This document shows, one piece after another, positions 7,408-15,463 of a stretch of 64,000 bases of DNA (positions are counted from its first letter, which is position 1; each line of letters opens with the position of its first letter). The position numbers were made by a program, and so were the translations under genes. The notes under the pieces were generated by a model, which saw only the letters and a program-made list of their open reading frames with translations, did not search any database and was not told the DNA's origin. The DNA comes from Mycolicibacter terrae (GTDB lineage: Bacteria > Actinomycetota > Actinomycetes > Mycobacteriales > Mycobacteriaceae). The stretch covers positions 3,968,001 to 4,032,000 of the forward strand of contig NZ_AP022564.1 in NCBI RefSeq assembly GCF_010727125.1, given 5' to 3'.

Positions 7408-10400
7408 ATGGTTCAGCGAAAATTCCTGGAGTGGCCGGTAATCCGGCAACTGCGCACCGGCGATGTGTTCGGCCGCGGGCCGGCCGTCACCTCCGAACGC
7501 ACCCGCGCCATCGCACCGCGAACCGCGACCGCCGACCGGGTGGTGAGCAGTGTCTGCCCGTACTGCGCGGTCGGCTGTGGTCAGCGCGTCTACGTCAAGG
7601 ACGAGAAGGTCGTGCAGATCGAGGGTGATCCGGATTCGCCGATCTCCCGCGGGCGGCTGTGCCCGAAGGGCTCGGCAAGCGAACAGCTGGTCAACTCCCC
7701 GGGCCGGCAGATCACCGTGCTCTACCGGGCCCCGCGGGCGACGCAGTGGCAGCCGCTGGAACTGGACACCGCGATCGACATGGTGGCCGAGAGGTTCATC
7801 GCGTCGCGGCGCAACGCCTGGCAGGACCACGACGAGAAGGGGCGCGCGCTGCACCGAACGATGGGGATCGCCTCGCTGGGCGGCGCCACGCTGGACAACG
7901 AAGAGAACTACGTCATCAAGAAACTCTTCACCGCCGCCGGCGTGATTCAGATCGACAACCAAGCTCGTATTTGACACTCCGCCACGGTTCCCGGTCTGGG
8001 AGCCTCCTTCGGTCGCGGTGGCGCGACGCAGACCCTGCAAGACATGGCGAACGCCGACTGCATCGTCATCCAGGGCTCCAACATGGCCGAGTGCCATCCG
8101 GTCGGGTTCCAGTGGGTCGAAGAAGCCAGGGCCCGCGGCGCGGTGGTGATCCACGTCGACCCGCGGTTCACCCGCACCTCGGCGGTGTGCGACAAGCACA
8201 TTCCGATCCGGGCCGGCTCCGACGTGGTGCTGCTGGGTGCGCTGATCAACCACGTGCTCACCCACGACCTGTGGTTCCGTGACTACGTGCTGGCCTACAC
8301 CAATGCCGCGACGCTGGTCAGTGAGGACTTCCGCGACACCGAGGACCTGGGCGGGCTGTTCTCCGGATTCGATCCGCAGACCGGGCACTACGACCCGTCG
8401 AGTTGGGCCTACCAAAGTGCGGACGCCGGGGGCGACGACATCGGCTCACCCGGCGGCGGCCATGAGCACGGCGCCAGCGCATCGGGGCGCTCGGCCGGTG
8501 AGACGCTGGGCAGCGGCGGACCGGCACTCGAACACGCCCGGGTGCGGCGCGACGAAAGCCTGACCCACCCGCGCACAGTGTTCCAGATCCTCAAGCGGCA
8601 CTACGCGCGCTACACGCCGGAGATGGTCCGCGACGTCTGCGGCATCGACACCGAGGCGTTCGGCTACCTGGCACGCGCGGTCACGGCCAACTCGGGACGC
8701 GAACGCACCACCTGTTTCGCCTACGCGGTGGGCTGGACGCAGCACACCCTGGGCGCCCAGTACATCCGCACCGCGGCGATCCTGCAGCTGCTGCTGGGCA
8801 ACGTGGGCCGGCCCGGCGGCGGCATCATGGCGCTGCGCGGGCACGCCAGCATTCAGGGCTCCACCGACATCCCGACGCTCTACGACCTGCTGCCCGGCTA
8901 CCTGCCGATGCCCAAGGCCGGGCGCGACGACACCCTGGAGCAGTACCTGGACCGGGTCGGATCGAAGAGCCAGAAGGGGTTTTGGGCCAACGCCGACGCG
9001 TACCTGGTCAGCCTGCTCAAGGCGTGGTGGGGCGACGCCGCCACCGCCGACAACGACTGGGCTTACCACTACCTGCCGAAGCTGACCGGCCCACACGGCA
9101 CCTATCAGGCCGTGACCGGAATGCTGGCCGACGAAGTGGAGGGCTACTTCCTGCTCGGCCAGAACCCGGCGGTCGGTTCGGCCAACGGCCGCCAACAACG
9201 GTTGGGCATGTCGCACCTGAAGTGGCTGGTGGTGCGGGACCTGAACCTGATCGAGTCCGCCACCTGGTGGAAGGACGGCCCGGAGATCGCCTCCGGAGAG
9301 CTGCGCGCGCAAGACAATGAGACCGAGGTGTTCTTCTTGCCGGCGGCCGGCCACGTCGAGAAGGCCGGGACGTTCACCCAGACCCAGCGGCTGCTGCAAT
9401 GGCGTCATCAGGCCGTCGCCCCGCCGGGAGACTGCATCAGCGAGCTGCAATTCTTCATCGAGCTGGGCAACCGAATCCGCGCCAAGCTCGCCGGGTCGAC
9501 GGATCCGCGGGACCGGCCGCTGCTGGATCTGGTCTGGGATTACCCGGTCGATGAGCACGGGGAACCCGATCCGGAGTCCGTGCTGGCCGAGATCAACGGC
9601 CGGCAGCTCACCGGCGACGACGCGGGCCGCCCGGTGTCGTCCTACACCGAGCTGCGCGCCGACGGCTCCACCGCCGCCGGCTGCTGGATCTATTCCGGGG
9701 TGTACGCCGACGGCGTCAACCAGGCCGCCCGCCGGGTGCCGCGCGGCGGCCCGAGCCCCAACCAATCCGAATGGGGTTGGGCCTGGCCGGCCGACCGCCG
9801 GATCCTGTACAACCGCGCGTCGGCCGACCCGGACGGGGTGCCGTGGAGTGAACGCAAACGCTACGTCTGGTGGGATGCCCAGGCCGGCCGCTGGACCGGC
9901 CATGATGTGCCCGACTTCGTGATCGACCGTGCCCCGGGTGCTCGACCCGATCCGGCCTCGGGTGGTCCGGACGCGTTGGCCGGCGACGACCCGTTCGTCA
10001 TGCAACCCGACGGCAAGGGCTGGCTGTTCGCACCCAAGGGTCTGGTGGACGGGCCGCTGCCGACCCACTACGAGCCGCAGGAGTCGCCGGTCGCCAACGC
10101 TGTTTATCGCCAGCAGCGCAATCCCGCCCGAATCACCTTCCCCCGCAAAGACAATCTGTCGGCTCCGAGCGCAGGGGAGCCCGGCGCCGATGTCTACCCG
10201 TACGTGTTCACCACCTACCGGCTCACCGAGCACCACACCGCCGGCGGGATGAGCCGCTGGCTGCCGTACCTGGCCGAGCTGCAACCGGAGATGTTCTGCG
10301 AGGTCTCCCCCGCCCTGGCCGCCGAGCGGGGCCTGGAGAACTACGGCTGGGCCACCATCATCTCGCCGCGGGCGGCGATCGAGGCGCGGGTGCTGGTGAC

Positions 10401-10698
10401 CGACCGGATGACGCCGCTGATCGTGGGCGGGCACACCGTGCACCAGATCGGGTTGCCGTACCACTGGGGAGTCGGCGGCGACGCGGTGGTGAGCGGGGAT
10501 GCCGCCAACGATCTGCTCGGGGTGACCCTGGACCCCAACGTGCAGATCCAGGAATCCAAGGCCGGGTCGTGTGACATCCGGCCGGGCCGGCGCCCGCACG
10601 GCGCGGAATTGCTGCGCCTGATCGCCGAGTACCAAAGCCGTTCCGGCGCAACACCGGAGACCGGAAATACCGATATCGACCCGGAGAGGCGGGGCTGA
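7408..10698 (+). CDS. fdnG: Selenocysteine-containing formate dehydrogenase, catalytic (alpha) subunit
   Basis: This is a molybdopterin oxidoreductase that oxidises formate to CO2. Read with TGA 7972-7974 as selenocysteine, it gives 1,096 residues with Sec at position 189, close to Sec196 of E. coli FdnG. The flanking text DNQARI-Sec-HSATVPGL copies the family's active site. An N-terminal [4Fe-4S] motif CPYCAVGC is present. A SECIS hairpin follows the TGA, and tRNA-Sec, selA, selB and selD are nearby, so the TGA is not a nonsense mutation. There is no twin-arginine signal or hydrophobic N-terminus. A Gly/Ser/His-rich stretch of about 40 residues (8410-8540) interrupts the segment before DESLTHPR. 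The stop overlaps the next gene by one base. Confidence 0.95.
7972..8023 (+). promoter_or_regulatory. In-frame selenocysteine TGA and bacterial SECIS element
   Basis: TGA at 7972-7974 is followed after 11 bases by GGTTCCC (7986-7992), the loop GGTCT (7993-7997) and GGGAGCC (7998-8004). This is a seven-pair stem with one G-U. As I recall it, the E. coli fdnG/fdhF SECIS has the same 11-base distance and the same GGUCU apical loop. CGCCAC (7980-7985) can also pair with GTGGCG (8018-8023) as a lower stem. SelB would bind the apical loop to insert Sec. Confidence 0.93.
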
Positions 10699-11672
10699 TG
10701 GGCCAACTGTCCGGACCGACCGACCCCGCTGCCGATGCCCGGTGGCCCTCGCAACCCCCGCGCAAGGGGTTTTTCACCGACACCTCGATCTGCATCGGGT
10801 GCAAGGCCTGCGAGGTGGCCTGCAAGGAGTGGAATCACAACCCGGCCGACGGCGAGCTGGAGCTGCTCGGGTCGTCCTATGACAACACCGGCGCCCTGGG
10901 CGCCAACACCTGGCGGCACGTCGCGTTCATCGAGCAGGGCCGCGACGCGATCGAGGAGGCTCGCGAGTCCGGCCGGCGGCTGATCAGCCTGGGCATGCCG
11001 AAAATGCCTGGCGGCCTAGAAGCCACCGCGGATGTCGCGCCGCCCGACACGGATCAGTTCCGCTGGTTGATGTCCTCGGACGTGTGCAAACACTGTACTC
11101 ACGCCGGATGTCTGGACGTCTGCCCCACGGGCGCGCTGTTTCGCACCGAGTTCGGCACGGTGGTGGTGCAGGACGACGTCTGCAACGGCTGCGGCAACTG
11201 CGTGCCGGCGTGCCCGTTCGGCGTCATCGAGCGCCGCACCGACGGCACGGCGGCACCGAGGACGGCCCGCGGCGAAGCCCCCGGGGTGCGCAACTCCGGC
11301 ATAGCCCAGAAATGCACCATGTGCTACGACCGGTTGGGCGACGGCGAGATCCCGGCGTGCGCAAAGACCTGCCCGACCGAATCGATCAAGTTCGGCGACC
11401 ACGATGAGCTCGTCGCCGACGCCCGCCGGCGGGTGGCCCGGCTGCACGCACAGGGCCGCACCGAGGCCCGGCTCTACGGCGCCAATGAACACGACGGGGT
11501 CGGCGGCACCGGGTCGGTTTTCCTGCTGCTCGACGAGCCGGAGGTGTACGGCCTGCCACCGGATCCGCGGGTGGGCACCGCGGACCTGCCGGCGATGTTC
11601 AAGCGCTCGGCACTGGCCGCGGCCGGCATGCTGGCCGCCGCCGCGCTCGCATTCCTGGGGGGACGCTCGTGA
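10698..11672 (+). CDS. fdnH: Formate dehydrogenase iron-sulfur (beta) subunit
   Basis: The 324-residue ferredoxin-like subunit carries electrons from the catalytic subunit to the membrane anchor. Four [4Fe-4S] cysteine clusters are visible: CIGCKACEVAC (about residue 33), CKHCTHAGCLDVC, CNGCGNCVPAC, and CTMCYDRL with a later CAKTC. A single hydrophobic helix lies at the C-terminus (SALAAAGMLAAAALAFLG), as in FdnH/HybA-type subunits. Its ATG overlaps the stop of fdnG by one base, and its end overlaps the anchor gene by four bases. Confidence 0.94.
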   Translation: MGQLSGPTDPAADARWPSQPPRKGFFTDTSICIGCKACEVACKEWNHNPADGELELLGSSYDNTGALGANTWRHVAFIEQGRDAIEEARESGRRLISLGMPKMPGGLEATADVAPPDTDQFRWLMSSDVCKHCTHAGCLDVCPTGALFRTEFGTVVVQDDVCNGCGNCVPACPFGVIERRTDGTAAPRTARGEAPGVRNSGIAQKCTMCYDRLGDGEIPACAKTCPTESIKFGDHDELVADARRRVARLHAQGRTEARLYGANEHDGVGGTGSVFLLLDEPEVYGLPPDPRVGTADLPAMFKRSALAAAGMLAAAALAFLGGRS

Positions 11673-12724
11673 GCACGGTGCCGGATGGTCCACGGCGCAG
11701 CGGCGGCCGACGCCGGCGCCGGGGCGGCGGCGACGGCGGCCGCGAGATGCCGATGGTGCCCGATGTGCAGTTCACCTCCTACTACGGGCGCCCGGTGGTC
11801 AAGCCCGCGCCGTGGTCCCATGAGATCGCCGCGTACCTGTTCCTCGGCGGCCTGGCGGGCGGCTCCGGCCTGCTGGCCGCCGGCGCCCAGCTCACCGGCC
11901 GAAACGTGTTGCGGCGCAACTCGCGGTTGGCGGCGCTGGTGGCGATCGTGTTGAGCGCGGCGGCCCTGATCAGCGACCTCGGTCGCCCGGAACGCTTCAT
12001 CAACATGCTGCGCACGATCAAACTGACCTCACCGATGAGCCTGGGCTCGTGGATCCTGTCCGGGTTCGGTGCCGGCACCGCGGTCGCCGCCGCCGCCGAG
12101 GTGGATCGGATGACCGGCGGGCGGTTGCCGCTGGGCCCGCTGCGCGGGGTGCTGCGCGCCGCGGAGGGTCCGGCCGGCCTGGAGGCCGCCGCGTTCGCGG
12201 CCCCGCTGGCCGTCTACACCGCGGTGCTGCTGGGCGACACTGCCACCCCGACCTGGCACGACGCGCACCGCGACCTGCCGTTCGTGTTCGTCAGCTCGGC
12301 GAGCCTGGCTTCCGGCGGGCTGGCGATGCTGACCACCCCGGTGGGCGAGGCCGGGCCGGCGCGACGGCTGGCCGTGCTCGGGGTGCTCGGCGATGTGATC
12401 GCGACGCGCGCCATGGCGCACCGGATGGACCCGGTCGCCGCCGAACCGCTGCATCGGGGCCGCGCCGGGACGATGCTGCGGGCCAGTGAACGCCTGGCGG
12501 TCGCCGGCGGCGTCGGGACGTTACTGGGTGGGCGGAATCGCGCGGTGGCGGCGGTATCGGGGCTGGCGCTGCTGGCAGCCTCTGCGCTGACCCGGTTCGG
12601 GGTGTTCGAGGCCGGCATCGAATCGGCCAAGGACCCGCGCTACACGATCGAGCCGCAGAAACGCCGCCTGGCGGCACGACGTGCAGCGGGCATCACCGGG
12701 GATTCGATCACCACGGCGGGCTAA
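11669..12724 (+). CDS. NrfD-type membrane anchor of formate dehydrogenase
   Basis: The 351-residue protein has a basic N-terminal tail (GRRRRRGGG) followed by about eight hydrophobic segments. The first region (HEIAAYLFLGGLAGGSGLLA) is typical of NrfD/PsrC polysulfide-reductase-type quinone anchors. It takes the place of the cytochrome b anchor FdnI of E. coli FDH-N, so electrons probably go to menaquinone without heme. It overlaps fdnH by four bases (GTGA), which makes a three-gene fdnG-fdnH-anchor operon. It converges on the DUF2945 gene, with the stop codons overlapping. Confidence 0.88.
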   Translation: MSTVPDGPRRSGGRRRRRGGGDGGREMPMVPDVQFTSYYGRPVVKPAPWSHEIAAYLFLGGLAGGSGLLAAGAQLTGRNVLRRNSRLAALVAIVLSAAALISDLGRPERFINMLRTIKLTSPMSLGSWILSGFGAGTAVAAAAEVDRMTGGRLPLGPLRGVLRAAEGPAGLEAAAFAAPLAVYTAVLLGDTATPTWHDAHRDLPFVFVSSASLASGGLAMLTTPVGEAGPARRLAVLGVLGDVIATRAMAHRMDPVAAEPLHRGRAGTMLRASERLAVAGGVGTLLGGRNRAVAAVSGLALLAASALTRFGVFEAGIESAKDPRYTIEPQKRRLAARRAAGITGDSITTAG

Positions 12725-12933
12725 TCCCTGAGCTTCTCCAGCGCCGATCCCTTGTGCATGGCGATGTGGTCGGTCTTGTCGCTTTTGATCTCGTACTGCG
12801 GCTCATCGGGGCTGGCGCGTCGGGTGTGTCCCTTGTATTCGGTGTCTTTGGTATGGACCTTGGTGATCTTGCCGGTCACGTGCCCGGCCTCGGAGTTCCA
12901 TCGCACGTGATCGCCGACTTTGAACTTGCTCAT
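12721..12933 (-). CDS. DUF2945 small Tudor-like protein coupled to selD
   Basis: The 70-residue hydrophilic protein starts MSKFKVGDHVRWNSEAGHVTG and contains HTRRASPDEPQYEIKSDKT, which matches the DUF2945 (hypervirulence-associated Tudor-like) family. The molecular role is unknown. Its ATG overlaps the selD stop by four bases (ATGA), so it is probably translated from the selD message. It has no signal peptide or membrane segment. Confidence 0.8.
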   Translation of the reverse strand: MSKFKVGDHVRWNSEAGHVTGKITKVHTKDTEYKGHTRRASPDEPQYEIKSDKTDHIAMHKGSALEKLRD

Positions 12934-13916
12934 CGCACCTCGATTCCACTTCCGGTCACGGTATGCCCGATCACCGGATACCCGGGAAGCTCTCCGACAA
13001 CCAGCAGGCCACCGGAGGTCTGGGCGTCGGCCAGCAGCAGCAGCTCATCCTCGCTGATTCCGGGGCCGGGGCGCAGGTGCGGACGCACCCAGTCCAGGTT
13101 GCGCCGGCTGCCGCCGGAGACATACCCGTCACGCAACGCCCCGCGGGCGTCCTCGATGACCGGCACTGCCGCATGGTCGATCACCGCGCCCACGCCCGAG
13201 GCCCGACACATCTTGTGGAGGTGACCCAGCAGTCCGAAGCCGGTGACGTCGGTGGCCGCCCCGACACCGTGCGCCAACGCGGCCTGCGCGGCGTCGCGGT
13301 TCAGCTCCGTCATCACCGACACCGCCTCGGCGCACACCTCACCGGTGCGCTTGTGCCGGTTGTTGAGCAGCCCCACCCCGATCGGTTTGGTCAACGTCAG
13401 CGGCAGCCCGGGCACCGCGGCGTCGTTGCGCAGCAACCGGTTCGGGTCGGCCACCCCGGTGACCGCCATGCCGTACTTCGGCTCCGGGTCGTCGATGGAG
13501 TGCCCTCCGATCACCGGGCAGCCCGCCTGCTGCGCGACCTCCAGTCCGCCGCGTAGCACCTCGGTCAAGAGCGCCATGGGAAGCGTCTCCCGTGGCCACC
13601 CGACCAAGTTGATCGCCACCACCGGGGTTCCACCCATCGCGTAGATGTCCGAGAGCGCGTTGGCGGCGGCGATTCGGCCCCAGTCGAAGGCGTCGTCGAC
13701 GACGGGGGTGAAGAAGTCCGCGGTGGACAGCACCGCAAGGTCGTCACGCACCAGCACCGCGGCCGCGTCATCGCCGTCATCGAGACCGACCAGGACCCGA
13801 TCGTGTGGCTGCCCGACCAGGCCGCGTACCGCGTCCTCCAGTTCACCGGGCGGGATCTTGCAGGCGCAGCCGCCGCCGTGCGCGTAGCCGGTCAGCCGGA
13901 CGACATCTGGATTCAT
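12930..13916 (-). CDS. selD: Selenide, water dikinase SelD
   Basis: SelD makes selenophosphate from selenide and ATP, the selenium donor for Sec-tRNA. The 328-residue product has the glycine-rich N-terminus with the catalytic site as cysteine (HGGGCACKIPP), not Sec. Further family stretches are DDAAAVLV, VSTADFFTPVVDD-like and TDVTGFGLLGHLHKM. The ATG at 13916 (MNPDVVRLTGYAHGG) has AGGGA about 12 bases upstream; a longer frame to 13973 looks non-coding. It is divergent from the tRNA-Sec gene, 120 bases away, and leads a two-gene unit with the DUF2945 gene. Confidence 0.95.
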   Translation of the reverse strand: MNPDVVRLTGYAHGGGCACKIPPGELEDAVRGLVGQPHDRVLVGLDDGDDAAAVLVRDDLAVLSTADFFTPVVDDAFDWGRIAAANALSDIYAMGGTPVVAINLVGWPRETLPMALLTEVLRGGLEVAQQAGCPVIGGHSIDDPEPKYGMAVTGVADPNRLLRNDAAVPGLPLTLTKPIGVGLLNNRHKRTGEVCAEAVSVMTELNRDAAQAALAHGVGAATDVTGFGLLGHLHKMCRASGVGAVIDHAAVPVIEDARGALRDGYVSGGSRRNLDWVRPHLRPGPGISEDELLLLADAQTSGGLLVVGELPGYPVIGHTVTGSGIEVR

Positions 13917-14036
13917 CCGTTCAGTGTCCCTTGACGCACCACCGGGCAGGTGAGGACGTCCTGGTCCAGCCACGGGACGCCCGAGACGGATGTGACTTAC
14001 CGCGCGCGGGGCAGCTCAGCCGATAGGTTGATCCTC

Positions 14037-14131
14037 GGAGGCGTTTGGGTCCTGGTGGGCTCCCCGGTCTTCAAAACCGGTGAGGCCGAGCAGCTCGGTC
14101 TGGCGGGTTCGATTCCCGTCCGCCTCCGCCA
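14037..14131 (+). tRNA. selC: Selenocysteine tRNA, anticodon TCA
   Basis: The 95-base tRNA has acceptor strands GGAGGCG (from 14037) and CGCCTCC (before the discriminator), and the CCA end is encoded (14129-14131). The anticodon arm CCGGT-CTTCAAA-ACCGG shows anticodon TCA at 14071-14073, which reads UGA. A long variable arm GGCCGAG-CAG-CTCGGTC and a TTCGATT T-loop complete the fold. A -10-like TAGGTT (14024-14029) ends eight bases before it. selA starts 11 bases after it. Confidence 0.95.
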
Positions 14132-14142
14132 TAGGAGGCGCT

Positions 14143-15450
14143 GTGAGCCAGATCGATCCGCGTCGCGGCATTCCGCGTACCGACGCACTGCTGACGCTGC
14201 CGGCGGTGGCCGAGGCACGCACCCGGCTGGGCGACCACGTCGTCCGCGCCCTGGTGCGCGACGCCCAGGACCGGGCGCGGCGCGGCGATCTTGATCCCGA
14301 GCAGGTGAAATCCTCTTTGCTGGAGCAGCTTTCGCACAGTTCGGCAACCACCCTGCGGCCGGTGCTCAACGCCACCGGCGTAGTGGTACACACCAACCTC
14401 GGTCGCGCCCCGCTATCGAAGGCGGCAGTCGATGCGCTGGTCGCGGCCAGCGGTTATGTGGACGTCGAACTCGACCTGACCACCGGCGCCCGGTCCCAGC
14501 GTGGTGTCGCCGCCCGGGCCGCGCTGCGGGCCGCCTGCCCGGCCGCCGAGGACGCGCTGGTGGTCAACAACGGTGCCGCCGCCCTGGTGTTGGCCACCAC
14601 CGCGCTGTCGGCCGGCAAAGAGGTGGTGGTCAGCCGGGGTGAGCTGATCGAGATCGGAGCCGGCTTCCGGCTGCCGGACCTGATCGCATCCACCGGCGCG
14701 GCGCTGCGCGAAGTGGGCACCACCAACCGCACCCACCTGCGCGACTACGCCGAAGCCCTCGGCCCACAAACCGGCTGCATCCTCAAGGTGCATCCCAGCA
14801 ACTTCGCCGTGCTCGGCTTCACCGCCGCCGTCGGACTGCGCGAATTACGGCCACTGGCAAGCGAATACGGCGTCCCACTGGTAGCCGACCTGGGCAGCGG
14901 CCTGCTGGGGCCCGACCCGTTGCTGCCCGAGGAGCCGGATGCGGCCACCGCGCTCTCCGACGGCGCCGATGTCGTCACTGCCAGCGGCGACAAGCTGCTC
15001 GGCGGGCCGCAGGCCGGAATGGTGTTGGGCCGCGCCGAGATCATCACCCGGCTCGCGCGGCACCCGCTGGCTCGTGCCGTCCGCGCCGACAAGCTCGCAC
15101 TGGCCGCACTGGAGGCAACCGTCGCCGGCGCGGCCGCCCCGGTGACCCAGGCGCTGCACGCCGACCCGGATCACTTGCGCACCCGGGCTGAACGGTTGGC
15201 TGCCGCGGTAGGGGCCGGCGTGGTCGCCCACGACGGCCGGGTCGGTGGCGGTGGCGCCCCCGGCGTACCCCTGCGGGGCTGGGCGGTCCGGCTGCCCGAG
15301 GCCGTCGCCGCCGCGCTGCGCACCGGCGAGCCCGCGGTACTGCCCCGGGTACACGACGGCGCCTGCCTGCTCGATCTGCGCTGCGTTCCGCCGGATGACG
15401 ATGAGCGACTGCTGGCCGCGGTACGGGCCGCCCTCGACCGGATCGGCTGA
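14143..15450 (+). CDS. selA: L-seryl-tRNA(Sec) selenium transferase SelA
   Basis: SelA is a PLP enzyme that turns Ser-tRNA(Sec) into Sec-tRNA(Sec) using selenophosphate. The 435-residue product has the family stretches LNATGVVVHTNLGRAPLS, VNNGAAALVLATTAL, SRGELIEIGAGFRLP and GTTNRTHLRDY. The likely PLP lysine lies in TASGDKLLGGPQAG. The GTG at 14143 follows AGGAGG (14133-14138) and sits just past the tRNA-Sec 3' end, so an earlier in-frame ATG inside the tRNA is rejected. selB follows closely. Confidence 0.95.
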   Translation: MSQIDPRRGIPRTDALLTLPAVAEARTRLGDHVVRALVRDAQDRARRGDLDPEQVKSSLLEQLSHSSATTLRPVLNATGVVVHTNLGRAPLSKAAVDALVAASGYVDVELDLTTGARSQRGVAARAALRAACPAAEDALVVNNGAAALVLATTALSAGKEVVVSRGELIEIGAGFRLPDLIASTGAALREVGTTNRTHLRDYAEALGPQTGCILKVHPSNFAVLGFTAAVGLRELRPLASEYGVPLVADLGSGLLGPDPLLPEEPDAATALSDGADVVTASGDKLLGGPQAGMVLGRAEIITRLARHPLARAVRADKLALAALEATVAGAAAPVTQALHADPDHLRTRAERLAAAVGAGVVAHDGRVGGGGAPGVPLRGWAVRLPEAVAAALRTGEPAVLPRVHDGACLLDLRCVPPDDDERLLAAVRAALDRIG

Positions 15451-15463
15451 GCGTGTTCCGACC

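Noticed and set aside
7408..7974. The fdnG frame ends at a TGA, which could be read as a truncated or pseudogenised formate dehydrogenase.
   Set aside because: The TGA is at the conserved Sec position, is followed by a SECIS hairpin, and all sel genes are present.
8446..10635. Long minus-strand open frame (729 codons) opposite fdnG.
   Set aside because: It is an antisense shadow of high-GC coding DNA, rich in Arg/Gly/His, with no recognisable motif.
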